A stretch of DNA of 64,000 nucleotides from Pseudomonas gingeri (GTDB lineage Bacteria; Pseudomonadota; Gammaproteobacteria; Pseudomonadales; Pseudomonadaceae), in assembly GCF_013386115.1 (NCBI RefSeq), contig NZ_JACAOR010000002.1:444383-508382 (forward strand), given 5' to 3'. The number at the start of each line of letters is the position of its first letter. The first letter of the stretch is position 1. Under the pieces are notes generated by a model. The model was not told where the DNA came from. It was given only the letters and a program-made list of their open reading frames with translations, and did not search any database. Both the position numbers and the translations under genes were made by a program. Below, in pieces: positions 34,031-45,341 of this stretch.

Positions 34031-36124
34031 ATGCCTGCCCCTTATCGCCTGACGCCCGTTACCCTCGGGCTTTGCGTTCTGCTGTCCGCCGGATCTGCCT
34101 GCGCCGCGACCACCACCCTGCCGGAACTGTCGATCAGTGCCGATGCCGATCCGGACGATCCGCGGATCAAGGAGGTCAGCACCGCGACCCGTACCGCCAC
34201 GCCGGTGCGTTATGTGCCCCAGGCGATCGACTCGCTGAAAACCGCGAATGTGCTCGATTACGGCACCAATGACCTGGGCAAGGCGCTGAGTGGCATTCCC
34301 AACGTCAGCAGCGGCGCGGACACCCGTTTCGACAGCCTGCGGATCCGGGGTTTCGACGCCAGCAACGACTTCTACCTAGACGGTATCCGCGACGACAGCC
34401 AGTACGTGCGCGACCTGCACAATATCGAGCGCATCGATGTGCTCAAGGGGCCGGCGGCGGTGCTCTACGGCCGTGGCAGCCAGGGCGGGATCGTCAACCG
34501 GGTGAGCAAGCTGCCGCAATTCGGCCGGCGCTCCACGGTCGAGGTGCAGGGCGGCAGCGAAGACCTGCGCAGCCTGTACACCGACCTCAGCGCCGATCCC
34601 ACGGAAAACCTCAGCCTGCGCCTGAACATGGGCAATGAGGACGCCAACAGCTTCCGCGACGGCGTCAGCGGCAACCGCCAGTTGTTCGCGCCATCGATGA
34701 GCTGGCAACTGACCCCGGACCTGAACTGGCTGGTGCAGTACGAATACAGCCGCTACAACCGCACGCCGGATCGCGGCGTACCGGGGATCAACGGCCGCCC
34801 GGCCGATGTCGGGCGCGGCACCAGCTATGGCGATCCGCGGGACTACATCGACGACAAGGCGCAATCGCTGCGCTCGAAGCTGACCTACGCCCTCAACGAC
34901 AACTGGCAACTGCGCCATACCCTCGGCGTGTTCAAGCTCGACAGCGATTTCGACAACACCTACCTGACCGGCTACACCGCCGCGACCCGCAAGGTCACGC
35001 GTCAGCGCTGGCAGCAGGACCTCAACACCCGCAATATCTAAAGCAACCTGGAAGCCGAAGGCAGCTTCGATACCTTCGGCCTCGAACACCGTCTGCTGAC
35101 CGGCGTGGAGCTGGGCAGCCAGCGCCGCGATCCGAGGCTCTACACGTCCCTCGCCGCCAACCGCGGCGGCCAGGCGGTGCCCTCCCTGGACCTGTTCAAC
35201 CCCAACCGCAACCTGAGCCACACCGGCCCCATGGTGCCGTCCAGCGACAACCACACCGAAGTCGAGAGCCGGGCGATCTACGTCCAGGATCAATTGCGTC
35301 TCAATGATCAATGGCAGTTGCTCGGCGGCCTGCGCTACGACAGCTTCGATGTCGAGACCACCAACAACCTGACCCGCGTCAGGGACAGCCGCGACAGCCA
35401 CAGCACCAGCCCGCGGGTCGGGGTGGTCTGGACGCCCCTGCAGGATCACTCCTTCTATGCCTCCTGGAGCAAGAGCTTCTCGCCCGTGGGTGGCGGCCTG
35501 ATCGGCATCACCCCGAATGCCGCCGGCAACGGCAACGACCTGAGCCCGGAGATGACCCGCCAGAAAGAAGTCGGGGTGAAAAGCGACTGGCTCGGCGAGC
35601 ACCTGAGCACCACCCTGGCGGTGTATGAGCTGGAACTCTACAACCGCCGCACCAGCGATCCGCTGAACCCGGGAATCACCCTGCTCAGCGGCCTGCAACG
35701 CTCACGGGGCGTCGAGTTGACCGGCACCGGCAAGATCGTCGGCAACTGGTACCTGCGCGGTGGCCTCGGCCTTCAGGATGCAACCATCGTCAAGGACAAC
35801 AACGGCTTCGAGGGCAAGCGCGTCAGCAACGTCGCCAAGCGCAACGCCAGCCTGTTCCTGACCTGGAAGCCGGAAATGGGCTGGTACGCCGAGACCGGCC
35901 TGACCCTGGTCGGCGACCGTTATGCCGACAACGCCAATACCGTGGTCCTGCCGGGCTACGGTAGCTGGGATGCCCTGGTAGGCTGGCGCACCCGCGATTG
36001 GGACGTGCGCGCCGCCCTGAACAACATCAGCGACCGCACCTACTACACCTCGGCCACCAGTGCCTTCCAGATCCAGCCGGGCGCCCCGCGCAACCTGGTG
36101 GTCACCGGCACCTACAGTTTCTGA
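34031..36124 (+). pseudogene. TonB-dependent siderophore receptor interrupted by in-frame TAA
   Basis: One continuous frame of 698 codons apart from a TAA at 35039-35041. Signal peptide: residues ~1-26 (...GSACA-AT). The TonB box region TTLPELSISAD is followed by the plug (ATRTATPVRYVPQAIDSLK; IRGFDASNDFYLDGIRDD; NIERIDVLKGPAAVLYGRGSQGGIVN) and the barrel. The frame after the stop continues as SNLEAEGSFDTFGLEHRLLTGVELG and ends LVVTGTYSF with terminal Phe. One substitution (for example CAA to TAA, Gln to stop) explains the break. The truncated product (336 aa) would lack most of the barrel. It resembles Fiu-like catecholate receptors. A sequencing error is the alternative. Confidence 0.85.
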
Positions 36125-36135
36125 GGGCGATAAAA

Positions 36136-36178
36136 AACGCCGCTGTCCGAATCGCTCCGGGCAGCGGCGTTTTTTTTC
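36136..36178. terminator. Bidirectional terminator
   Basis: Stem ACGCCGCTG/CAGCGGCGT (36137-36145 and 36162-36170), preceded by AAAAA and followed by TTTTTTTT. It serves the receptor gene on the plus strand and the small minus-strand gene ending at 36187. Confidence 0.9.
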
Positions 36179-36186
36179 AGTCCTTT

Positions 36187-36387
36187 TTAACCCTGCAAAA
36201 CCCCTAGCAAGGCTTCCAGTTCAGCTTCGCTGAACAGTCCCGCGGGATAGCGGTCGATAATAATCCGACGAGGATCCTGACCTCGGGTGGTACGCGTTCC
36301 ATTGCTTTTCAACCACTGGGCCAGAACTTGAAGCGACTCGCTCGTCACCGACAGGGGATGCGAAACTCGCTCGCTGGCTACGTTCAT
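36187..36387 (-). CDS. Small uncharacterised protein (66 aa)
   Basis: 66 aa from ATG 36387, which is preceded by GGAG with 9-nt spacing. An in-frame ATG at 36408 would add seven residues but has no ribosome site. The sequence runs MNVASERVSHPLSVTSESLQ and contains RIIIDRYPAGLFSEAELEALL near the end. It is soluble, with no signal peptide. I recognise no named family. It ends at a shared bidirectional terminator and stands alone between the receptor and agmatine genes. Confidence 0.6.
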   Translation of the reverse strand: MNVASERVSHPLSVTSESLQVLAQWLKSNGTRTTRGQDPRRIIIDRYPAGLFSEAELEALLGVLQG

Positions 36388-36526
36388 CTCGACGCTCTCC
36401 TGGTTCATGAGCGGCTAACTTACTCAAGGTTTATGACAGAACGTCGCAATCTAAAAGACGCTTCGCCTATAGCGGAAGCTGATACAAGAGCTATGCCAAA
36501 GTGCCAGTTTTGTCGACCACGACACA

Positions 36527-36560
36527 TAAAAAAACCCGCGACCCATCAGGGCCGCGGGTT
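36527..36560 (-). terminator. Terminator of agmatine pathway genes
   Basis: Stem AACCCGCG/CGCGGGTT (36533-36540 and 36553-36560); on the minus strand it is followed by TTTTTTT. It lies 73 nt after the aguA stop at 36634. A direct repeat GTGCCACTATTTG at 36591 and 36608 lies between. Confidence 0.85.
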
Positions 36561-36633
36561 AGATGAAGAAATATTTACCATGATGTAAAAGTGCCACTAT
36601 TTGGAGCCGTGCCACTATTTGTTACAGCCCCAC

Positions 36634-37740
36634 TCAACCATGGTGCGGCGCAGGTTGTTGTTGTGTAAGGCAATGAATATTTCCCCCACCCAGTAACAAC
36701 TCCCGACCGGGCACCATCACCACCTCATGCTGCGGGAAGAGCTTCTGCAGGATGTCCTTGGCGACGCCGTCCATCGGATCATCGAAGCTCGGCGCGATAA
36801 TCCCGCCGTTGACGATCAGGAAATTCACATAGGAACCGGCCAGGCGCACCGAAGGGTTGCGCTCCTGGCTGCCGGCGACCGCATCGACACCAGCGCACTC
36901 TTCTTCAGTGGCGTACAGCGGGCCGGGAATCGGCATCTTGTGCACCACGAAGGCGCGGCCCTTGGCATCCCGGCTGTTTTCCAGGACCTGCATGGCTGCC
37001 TGGCAACGGTTGTAGTTGGGGTTCTGCGGATCGTCGGTCCAGGCCAGCAACACCTCGCCCGGACGCACGTAGCAGCAGAAGTTATCCACATGGCCGTCGG
37101 TCTCGTCGTTGAACAGACCGTCCGGCAGCCAGATGACCTTGTCCACCGCCAGGTGCTCGGACAGCACCTTTTCAATCTCCTCGCGGGTCAGGTGCGGGTT
37201 GCGGTTGCGATTGAGCAGGCATTCCTCGGTGGTGATCACCGTGCCTTCGCCATCGACATGGATCGAGCCGCCTTCGAGCACGAAACCTTCGGTGCGGTAT
37301 TCCTGGAAGCGCTCGATGTCGAGGATCTTGCCGCCGACCTGCTCGTCGCGGTTCCACGGGGCGTAGAGGCCGCCGTCGAAGCCGCCCCAGGCATTGAAGC
37401 CCCAGTGCACGCCACGGACTTCGCCCTGGTTGTTGATGACGAAGGTCGGCCCGCTGTCGCGCACCCAGGCGTCGTCGCTGGACATTTCCACCACGCGGAT
37501 ATTCGGTACGTCCAGGCGGGCCCGGGCGTTTTCATACTGGCCGGCGGAGACGGCGACCGTCACCGGCTCGAACCGGGCGATGGCCTTGGCCACCGCGGCA
37601 TGGGCCGCCTGCGCCGGCTTGCCGCCCAGGCGCCAGTTGTCCGGACGCTCGGGCCAGATCATCCAGGCCTGGGTCTGGGGCGCCCATTCGGCGGGCATAT
37701 GGAAGCCGTCGGCGCGTGGGGTGCTATGCAAGATAGTCAT
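36634..37740 (-). CDS. aguA: Agmatine deiminase
   Basis: 368 aa. Converts agmatine to N-carbamoylputrescine and ammonia in arginine/agmatine catabolism. Active-site elements of the guanidino-modifying fold are visible: [12 protein letters not shown] (Asp/Arg, about residues 86-97), [11 protein letters not shown] (His, ~212-222) and the nucleophilic Cys in [14 protein letters not shown] (~350-363). Full length for AguA. It follows aguB after 5 nt on the same strand, so they are one operon. Operator-like palindromes upstream of aguB probably control both. Confidence 0.95.
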   Translation of the reverse strand: MTILHSTPRADGFHMPAEWAPQTQAWMIWPERPDNWRLGGKPAQAAHAAVAKAIARFEPVTVAVSAGQYENARARLDVPNIRVVEMSSDDAWVRDSGPTFVINNQGEVRGVHWGFNAWGGFDGGLYAPWNRDEQVGGKILDIERFQEYRTEGFVLEGGSIHVDGEGTVITTEECLLNRNRNPHLTREEIEKVLSEHLAVDKVIWLPDGLFNDETDGHVDNFCCYVRPGEVLLAWTDDPQNPNYNRCQAAMQVLENSRDAKGRAFVVHKMPIPGPLYATEEECAGVDAVAGSQERNPSVRLAGSYVNFLIVNGGIIAPSFDDPMDGVAKDILQKLFPQHEVVMVPGRELLLGGGNIHCLTQQQPAPHHG

Positions 37741-37745
37741 GGGGA

Positions 37746-38624
<879 letters not shown>

Positions 38625-38733
38625 GAATCATCTCCTGAACGGTTGCAGAGGGTCGATTCTATGGGTCGACCGATGACAGATTGAGAGCAGCCGGGCGCTA
38701 CAGCGCCACGCGAAGGCAGTGGCGACTTTATAA

Positions 38734-38811
38734 CCGATAAAAATCGGCTTTAAAAGCATAAAAACTGAAAATTGATATTTTCAGCGTTTATTTTATCGAT
38801 AAGAATCGATA
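38734..38811. promoter_or_regulatory. Cluster of palindromes upstream of aguBA
   Basis: Three inverted repeats with 4-nt spacers: CCGAT-AAAA-ATCGG (38734-38747), CTGAAAAT-TGAT-ATTTTCAG (38765-38784) and TATCGAT-AAGA-ATCGATA (38794-38811). The first and third share the core CGATAARAATCG. They lie between the upstream 970-aa gene stop (38838) and the aguB start, and look like operators of a dimeric regulator. Confidence 0.6.
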
Positions 38812-38837
38812 TTCAGAGCACCAGGCACTCAACGATC

Positions 38838-41750
38838 TCAGAGCCCCTCGTCCAACACCTTCGACAGCATGTCGACAAAGAAATCCACGCTCTGGCGCGT
38901 GGTGCACATCGGTGGCTTGATCTTGAGAATGTTCAGGTAATCGCCGGTGGGTTGCATGAAGATCCCCAGCTCCCGCAGCCGATCGCACAGCAGCGCGGTT
39001 TCCTCGGTCGCCGGCTCCAGGGTTTCGCGATTGCGGATCAGTTCGGCGCCCAGGTAGAAACCGGAGCCGTGCACCGCGCCCATCAGCGGATGTCGATCGA
39101 TCAGGGCTTCCAGGCGCTGCTTGAAGTAGCCGCCGACCACCTGGGCGTTTTCCCAGAGTTTTTCCTCGGCCATCACATCCAGCACCGCGATACCGATGCG
39201 GCAACTGACCGGGCTGCCACCCGACGACGAGAAGAAATACCCCTCGGCTTCCAGCGCCTCGGCGATTTCCCGGCGGGTGATCACCGCGCCCAGCGGCTGG
39301 CCGTTGCCCATGCCCTTGGCCATGGTGATGATGTCCGGCACCACGCCCTGTTCCTCGAAGCCCCAGAAGAACTTGCCCATGCGCCCGTAGCCGACCTGCA
39401 CCTCGTCGGCGATACACACGCCACCCTGGGCCCGCACCAGCGCATACACCTGTTGCAGGTAGCCGGGCGGCAAGGAAATCCCGCCGGCGTTGCCATACAC
39501 CGGCTCGCAGATAAAGCCGGCCAGCTGGCGGTTTGCCTCGGCCAGCTTCGCCAGGTTGTGCTCGACGCTGCGCACGTAGTCCGGCGCACTGGCGCTGCCG
39601 CGGAAAGCGCCGCGATAGGTGTTGGGCGCGGTGACCGGGTGCACCCAGTCAGGGCGACTGTCGAGGGCCTTGGGGTTGTCGGCAATCGAGGTGGACACCG
39701 CATCGGCCGCCACCGACCAGCCGTGGTAGGCCTCCAGGACGCTGAGCATGTCGCGCCCGCCGCTATAAGCCCAGGCCAGGCGGATCGCCAGGTCGTTGGC
39801 CTCGGTGCCGCTGTTGACCAGGAACACCCGGTCCATGGAGTCCGGCGCCAGGGCCAGCAGACGCTCGGAGAACTCGGCGACGGCGGCGTAGTGGAACCGC
39901 GAGTTGGTATTGAGCAGCGACCACTGCCGCGCCGCCTCGGCGGCCATCCGCGGATGACCATGGCCGAGCACCGCGACATTGTTGAGCATGTCCAGGTAGG
40001 AACGACCCTGCATGTCGATCAGGTGATTGCGCCAGCCCCGCTCGATACGCGGCGGGTCGATGTAGTAGTGCTTCTGCGTACGGGCAAAACTGGCGGCGCG
40101 ACGGGCCAGCAGGTCGGCCGCATCCAGCTCCGGCTCGGCGTCGCAGGCCAGCCCCAGCAACGCCGCCGGCGACGGGCATAGGGCCTGCCAGGCGGCCGTA
40201 CGCGACGGTGTGCAGAACAACGGCGGATCGAGTTCGGCATGCCGGCACAGCTGGACCCGCAGCGCGCCGCCCGTCTCACCCAGGACTTGCCCCTTGAGCA
40301 CCGCGGCGCCGGATCTGAGAGACGCCTGCAGGCCCCACAGGCGCAGGCTCAAGGGATGCCCGACCAACTGCACGCCGCCGTCGGCCAGGGCGTGCAGGGT
40401 CCCGGCAAAAGGCGACTCCACGGTGGTGCCGGCCGGGACTTGCAAGTCGACATGCAAGGGACAAGTGTCAGGCTCCACCGCGCTGTCCGGCCGGGTGCGG
40501 GACAGGCGGTACTGGCCGTAGCGGCTGGCCGCCAGGCCATGCACCGCCGCCGCGTCGGCCAACAGGCGCTGGTCGATGCCGTGCTGTTCCCAATTGCCGG
40601 CCTCGAAATGCGGGCTGAGCACACCCAGGTCGATCAGCGCGAACTCGCGTCCCACCAGGCCCGGCAGCAGCGGCGCAAAGCCTTCGCTGCCGATCGGCTC
40701 CAGGGGCTGGTCGAGCGCGGTGAGAATCGCCGCCTCCATCAGTTCGAAGGGCACCGAGGTCGCCACTTCGAAGATCTCCCACTCATGGGCCAGGTTGTCG
40801 CGGCTGTAGTGGTTGTCCGGATCGATACTGACCTGCTGCTCGCCACTGAGCACCAGCACCGCCGCGCGGGCGACGATCAGCGGCCACAGGGCCAGCAGTT
40901 CTTCGCGTTGCAACGGGTTGACCGCGTGATAGGCCTGGATCGCCGGCAGGATCACAAAGGGGTCGTCCTCGGCGTGGTGCAGCAAGGCCGCGCAGGTCAC
41001 CGACAGGTCGGCAATGCGCCAGGTCCGGATCAGGTCGCCGAAGTCGATCACGCCCTGCAGTTGCCAGTGTCGCTGTGCATCACGGCGCCAGACCACATTG
41101 TCGTCGGTGATATCGAGGTGAATGGCCTGTACCGGCAGTTTTTCCACCAGCGGTTGCAGGCGACGCCCGGCCTGGGCGGCGGCTTCGCGAATGACCGACT
41201 GCTGCTGCGGGTCCCTGATCACCGGCAGCAGGTGATTGATCAGCGCGCTGGCGTGCCGGGCATCCCATTGCAGGGTGCGCTCCAGGCCCGGGTGCTGGAA
41301 GTCCGCCAGGGCCAGGTCCATTTCGCCGCACAGCCGGCCCAGGCCGACCACCAGGTCGCGGCCCAGGTGCTTGAGGTGGGTCAGCGACTGGCCTTCGATG
41401 TATTCGAGCAGGCGCACGTGCACCGGCTGCCCGCCGAGTTCGAGGGACAGCAGGTCCTGGCCGTTGTTCGCGGCAATCACCCGCGGCACCCGCAGGCCCT
41501 CGCGACCCGCCAGGTGCGCCAGCCCCGCGTGCTGGGCCTGCAATTCGACGGTGGCGTAATCGCCGTGGCAGATTTTCAGAACGAACCGGCCTGCGGCGCT
41601 ATCGACCCGATAGTTGAGGTCCTGCTGGCTGCCCAGCGCCTGCAAGGTGCCAGTGAGTCCGTAATGCTCCTCGAGCAGTTGCAGCGCCTGCGCTGGCGAG
41701 ACATTCGGGCCTGGCAGACTGGCGCGGCGGATCAACGTGGCGAGCAACAT
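38838..41750 (-). CDS. Fusion of APH-type kinase, M23-like domain and class III aminotransferase
   Basis: 970 aa. Residues ~30-300 are an aminoglycoside-phosphotransferase/choline kinase-like domain with IHLDITDDNVVW (HxDxxxxN) and VIDFGD. Residues ~400-520 resemble a small beta-rich M23/lipoyl-like domain (LHVDLQVPAGTTVESPFAGTLHAL). Residues ~540-965 are a class III PLP aminotransferase with VNSGTEANDLAIRLA, IADEVQVGYGRMG and the PLP lysine in TMAKGMGNGQPLG. This architecture is known for kinase/phospho-lyase or transaminase pairs acting on amino-alcohols. Here, next to aguBA, it may act on putrescine-related amines. Start ATG 41750 (MLLATLIRRASLPGPN). Confidence 0.88.
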   Translation of the reverse strand: MLLATLIRRASLPGPNVSPAQALQLLEEHYGLTGTLQALGSQQDLNYRVDSAAGRFVLKICHGDYATVELQAQHAGLAHLAGREGLRVPRVIAANNGQDLLSLELGGQPVHVRLLEYIEGQSLTHLKHLGRDLVVGLGRLCGEMDLALADFQHPGLERTLQWDARHASALINHLLPVIRDPQQQSVIREAAAQAGRRLQPLVEKLPVQAIHLDITDDNVVWRRDAQRHWQLQGVIDFGDLIRTWRIADLSVTCAALLHHAEDDPFVILPAIQAYHAVNPLQREELLALWPLIVARAAVLVLSGEQQVSIDPDNHYSRDNLAHEWEIFEVATSVPFELMEAAILTALDQPLEPIGSEGFAPLLPGLVGREFALIDLGVLSPHFEAGNWEQHGIDQRLLADAAAVHGLAASRYGQYRLSRTRPDSAVEPDTCPLHVDLQVPAGTTVESPFAGTLHALADGGVQLVGHPLSLRLWGLQASLRSGAAVLKGQVLGETGGALRVQLCRHAELDPPLFCTPSRTAAWQALCPSPAALLGLACDAEPELDAADLLARRAASFARTQKHYYIDPPRIERGWRNHLIDMQGRSYLDMLNNVAVLGHGHPRMAAEAARQWSLLNTNSRFHYAAVAEFSERLLALAPDSMDRVFLVNSGTEANDLAIRLAWAYSGGRDMLSVLEAYHGWSVAADAVSTSIADNPKALDSRPDWVHPVTAPNTYRGAFRGSASAPDYVRSVEHNLAKLAEANRQLAGFICEPVYGNAGGISLPPGYLQQVYALVRAQGGVCIADEVQVGYGRMGKFFWGFEEQGVVPDIITMAKGMGNGQPLGAVITRREIAEALEAEGYFFSSSGGSPVSCRIGIAVLDVMAEEKLWENAQVVGGYFKQRLEALIDRHPLMGAVHGSGFYLGAELIRNRETLEPATEETALLCDRLRELGIFMQPTGDYLNILKIKPPMCTTRQSVDFFVDMLSKVLDEGL

Positions 41751-41935
41751 GTAACGACTCCCTGAAGTTTTTATTGGCTGTCTATATCGCCATTGGTGCC
41801 GTCAATACGCAAGCAGGAAGTAAAGTAGGCAGAATCGGCACCGATACAGGAGCAATCGTACTTGCGCCGCTCTGCGCCTACCCACAAGCTATGCTGCATT
41901 AATTGAATGTCTGTCTAAGGAAAAGGCACACCGAC

Positions 41936-43018
41936 ATGCGTATTTTAGTCACCGGCGGCGCCGGTTTTATCGGCTCCGCCCTGATTCGGCACCTGATCCG
42001 CAACACTGAACATGAAGTCCTCAACCTCGACAAGCTGACCTATGCCGGTAACCTCGAGTCGCTGACCAGCATCGCGACCGATACCCGCTATGAGTTCGTC
42101 CAGGCCGATATCGTCGACCAGGCGACCGTCAGCGCAGTCCTGGCGCGCTTCGAGCCCGATGCGATCATGCACCTGGCCGCCGAGTCCCATGTGGACCGCT
42201 CCATCGACGGTCCGTCGGATTTTATCCAGACCAATATCGTCGGTACCTACAGCCTTCTGGAAGCCGCTCGCGGCTACTGGTCGAAGCTTGCCGAGCCGGC
42301 AAGAAGCGCCTTCCGCTTCCACCATATCTCCACCGACGAAGTGTATGGCGACCTGCATGGCGTCGACGACCTGTTCACCGAAACCACACCGTATGCCCCC
42401 AGTTCGCCATATTCCGCGAGCAAGGCCGCGTCCGACCACCTCGTCCGCGCCTGGCACCGTACCTACGGCCTGCCGGTCCTGCTGACCAACTGCTCGAACA
42501 ACTACGGCCCGTTCCACTTCCCGGAAAAACTGATCCCGCTGGTGATCCTCAATGCCCTGGCCGGCAAGCCGCTGCCGGTATACGGCGACGGCCTGCAGGT
42601 GCGCGACTGGCTGTTTGTCGAAGACCATGCCCGCGCGCTGCTCAAGGTGGTGACCGACGGCGCGGTGGGCGAGACCTACAATATCGGCGGTCATAACGAG
42701 CAGAAGAACATCGATGTGGTCCGTGGCATCTGTGCCCTGCTGGAAGAGCTGGCTCCGGCACGCCCGGCCGGCGTCGAGCGGTTCAGCGACCTGATCACCT
42801 TCGTCAAGGATCGCCCGGGCCACGACCTGCGCTACGCCATCGACGCCGGCAAGATCGAGCGCGAGCTGGGCTGGACACCTGAAGAAACCTTCGAAAGCGG
42901 TCTGCGCAAGACCGTACAGTGGTATCTGGCCAACCTGGAATGGTGCCGCCGGGTCCAGGACGGCAGCTATCAGGGCGAACGCCTGGGCTCCCTCGATCAC
43001 AAGGAGTTGTTGGCATGA
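41936..43018 (+). CDS. rmlB: dTDP-glucose 4,6-dehydratase
   Basis: 360 aa extended SDR enzyme making dTDP-4-keto-6-deoxyglucose, second step of dTDP-L-rhamnose synthesis. NAD-binding [11 protein letters not shown] is at residues ~7-17, [15 protein letters not shown] (~82) marks the family, and the YxxxK catalytic motif is [13 protein letters not shown] (~160). The start is ATG 41936 (MRILVTGG), after AAGGAAAAGG; a longer reading to 41903 adds an unrelated peptide. The last codons overlap rmlA (ATGATG). First gene of rmlBACD. Confidence 0.96.
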   Translation: MRILVTGGAGFIGSALIRHLIRNTEHEVLNLDKLTYAGNLESLTSIATDTRYEFVQADIVDQATVSAVLARFEPDAIMHLAAESHVDRSIDGPSDFIQTNIVGTYSLLEAARGYWSKLAEPARSAFRFHHISTDEVYGDLHGVDDLFTETTPYAPSSPYSASKAASDHLVRAWHRTYGLPVLLTNCSNNYGPFHFPEKLIPLVILNALAGKPLPVYGDGLQVRDWLFVEDHARALLKVVTDGAVGETYNIGGHNEQKNIDVVRGICALLEELAPARPAGVERFSDLITFVKDRPGHDLRYAIDAGKIERELGWTPEETFESGLRKTVQWYLANLEWCRRVQDGSYQGERLGSLDHKELLA

Positions 43019-43890
43019 TGAAAGGTATCGTCCTGGCCGGTGGTTCCGGCACCCGTCTTCACCCGATCACCCTCGGGGTATCCAAGCAACTGTTGCCGAT
43101 CTACGACAAGCCGATGATCTACTACCCGATCTCGGTGCTGATGCTGGCCGGCATCCGCGAGATCCTGGTGATCTCCACGCCGCAGGACCTGCCGCAGTAC
43201 CGCAACCTGCTGGGCGACGGCAGCCAGTTCGGCGTGCACTTCAGCTATGCAGAACAGCCGTCCCCCGATGGCCTGGCCCAGGCATTCCTGATCGGCGAAG
43301 CGTTTATCGGCGACGATCCGGTGTGCCTGATCCTCGGCGACAATATCTTCCACGGGCAGCATTTTGGTGAGCAGCTGAAGCGCGCTGCCCGCCAGCCCAA
43401 GGGCGCAACGGTTTTCGGTTACTGGGTCAAGGACCCGGAGCGCTTCGGCGTGATCGACTTCGACAAAGAAGGTCGTGCGTTGTCCATCGAAGAGAAACCC
43501 GCCAAGCCGAAATCCAGCTATGCGGTGACCGGCCTGTATTTCTATGACAACGATGTGATCGAGATCGCCAAGGCGGTCAAGCCCTCGCCTCGGGGCGAGC
43601 TGGAAATCACCGACGTCAACAATGCCTATCTCAAACGCGGCGACCTGCAGGTCGAACGTTTCGGCCGCGGCTTTGCCTGGCTCGATACCGGCACACATGA
43701 CAGCCTGCTGGAGGCTTCGCAGTACGTACAGACCATCGAGCACCGCCAGGGCCTGAAGGTTGCCTGCCTGGAAGAAGTTGCCTACGAAAATGGCTGGATC
43801 GACCGCGAGCATTTGCTGGAGCGCGCCAAGTACTTTGGCAAGACCGGTTACGGCCAGTACCTGTTTACGCTTGCAGGAGAACACCCATGA
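43015..43890 (+). CDS. rmlA: Glucose-1-phosphate thymidylyltransferase
   Basis: 291 aa (or 290 if the second ATG at 43018 is used). Joins dTTP and glucose-1-phosphate. The nucleotide-binding signature [31 protein letters not shown] is at residues ~4-34, and [15 protein letters not shown] with the catalytic Asp lies at ~110. Feedback inhibition by dTDP-rhamnose is known for this family. Overlaps rmlB upstream and rmlC downstream (ATGA). AAGGAG at 43000 supports the start. Confidence 0.96.
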   Translation: MMKGIVLAGGSGTRLHPITLGVSKQLLPIYDKPMIYYPISVLMLAGIREILVISTPQDLPQYRNLLGDGSQFGVHFSYAEQPSPDGLAQAFLIGEAFIGDDPVCLILGDNIFHGQHFGEQLKRAARQPKGATVFGYWVKDPERFGVIDFDKEGRALSIEEKPAKPKSSYAVTGLYFYDNDVIEIAKAVKPSPRGELEITDVNNAYLKRGDLQVERFGRGFAWLDTGTHDSLLEASQYVQTIEHRQGLKVACLEEVAYENGWIDREHLLERAKYFGKTGYGQYLFTLAGEHP

Positions 43891-44432
43891 ATGTGATCAC
43901 CACCGATCTGCCAGGGGTACTGATACTGGAGCCCAAGGTCTTTGGTGATAGCCGGGGGTTTTTCTATGAAAGCTTCAACGCCCGGGTCTTCGCGGAGGCA
44001 ACAGGCCTTGCGGTCAATTTCGTGCAAGACAACCACTCCCGCTCGCAGAATGGCGTGCTGCGTGGCTTGCATTACCAACTCGAGCACACGCAGGGCAAAC
44101 TGGTTCGCGTGACCGCCGGTGAGGTGCTCGACGTCGCGGTGGATATTCGGCGCAGTTCTGCGACCTTCGGCAAATGGGCCAGCGTACGCCTGTCGGCCCA
44201 GAACAATCGCCAGCTGTGGATCCCCGAAGGCTTCGCCCACGGCTTCGTGGTGCTCAGCGACTACGCCGAGTTCCTCTACAAGACCACCGACTACTACACC
44301 CCCAGCGCCGAGCGCAGCATCCGCTGGGACGACCCGACCCTGGCCATCGATTGGGAATTCGAAGGGGTTCCACAACTCTCGGCCAAGGATCAGAACGGTA
44401 AATCCCTGCACGAGGCCGATCTGTTCGAATGA
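43887..44432 (+). CDS. rmlC: dTDP-4-dehydrorhamnose 3,5-epimerase
   Basis: 181-aa cupin-fold epimerase, third step to dTDP-rhamnose. Family landmarks: [22 protein letters not shown] at ~12-33, [18 protein letters not shown] with catalytic His at ~60, then [18 protein letters not shown] and [13 protein letters not shown] (~118). Start overlaps rmlA stop and stop overlaps rmlD start, both as ATGA, so all are coupled. Confidence 0.96.
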   Translation: MNVITTDLPGVLILEPKVFGDSRGFFYESFNARVFAEATGLAVNFVQDNHSRSQNGVLRGLHYQLEHTQGKLVRVTAGEVLDVAVDIRRSSATFGKWASVRLSAQNNRQLWIPEGFAHGFVVLSDYAEFLYKTTDYYTPSAERSIRWDDPTLAIDWEFEGVPQLSAKDQNGKSLHEADLFE

Positions 44433-45313
44433 GCCCATCTCCCCTGAAAATCCTGATCAGCGGCCAGCATGGCCAGGTTTCCCGCGAGTTGCAGAGGCGC
44501 CTGGGCGACCTCGGCCAACTGCTGGTGCTGGGGCGTGACCAGCTCGACCTGGCGCACCCGGAGCAGATCCGCCAGCAGGTCCGCGCCCACCGCCCCGACC
44601 TGATCATCAACGCCGCCGCCCATACCGCCGTCGACCAGGCCGAATCCGAGCCGGAACTGGCCTTCGCGATCAACGCCACCGCGCCCGGCATCCTGGCCCA
44701 GGAAGCCGCCGACCTGGGCGTCCCGTTGATTCACTACTCCACCGACTACGTGTTCGACGGCAGCAAGGCCGAACCCTACAACGAAGACGACGCGACCAAC
44801 CCGCTGAGCGTCTACGGCGAAAGCAAGCTGACCGGCGAACGGGCCATCGCCGCGGCCCACGGCCAGCACCTGATCCTGCGCACCAGCTGGGTCTACTCCA
44901 GCCACGGGCGCAACTTCCTGCTGACCATGCAGCGGCTGCTACAGGAGAAACCGGAACTGCGCATCGTCGCCGACCAGGTGGGCGCGCCGACCTGGGCCGG
45001 GACCATCGCCAACAGCACCCGCGCCCTGATCGAACGCTGGCAGGCGGGCCAGGCCGGCGCCTGGGGCACCTACCACCTGACCGCCAGCGGCGAAACCTCA
45101 TGGTTCGGCTTTGCCCAGGCCATCGGCGAGCAATTGCTGGCCCTGGACAAGCCTTGTGCGATCCTCGAAGCCATCCCGTCGAGCGCCTACCCGACCCCCG
45201 CCACCCGCCCGCTGAACTCGCGCCTGGACTGCAGCCGCCTGTTGCGCGAATGGCACGTGAGCCAGCCAGACTGGCATACCGCATTACGCGAGTGTCTTGC
45301 GGAGCAGGGCTGA
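44429..45313 (+). CDS. rmlD: dTDP-4-dehydrorhamnose reductase
   Basis: 294-aa SDR enzyme, last step to dTDP-L-rhamnose. The NADPH-binding ILISGQHGQVSRELQRR (residues ~7-23) has a modified Gly motif (GQHGQV instead of GxxGQV, as in RmlD). IHYSTDYVFDGSKAEPYNEDD and catalytic YGESKLTGE (~130-138) are typical. The rmlBACD order puts rmlD last; in many Pseudomonas it is second. The product is used for rhamnose in LPS or other surface glycans. Confidence 0.95.
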   Translation: MSPSPLKILISGQHGQVSRELQRRLGDLGQLLVLGRDQLDLAHPEQIRQQVRAHRPDLIINAAAHTAVDQAESEPELAFAINATAPGILAQEAADLGVPLIHYSTDYVFDGSKAEPYNEDDATNPLSVYGESKLTGERAIAAAHGQHLILRTSWVYSSHGRNFLLTMQRLLQEKPELRIVADQVGAPTWAGTIANSTRALIERWQAGQAGAWGTYHLTASGETSWFGFAQAIGEQLLALDKPCAILEAIPSSAYPTPATRPLNSRLDCSRLLREWHVSQPDWHTALRECLAEQG

Positions 45314-45341
45314 GACATAATGCGTCGGACTCCACCGGCGC

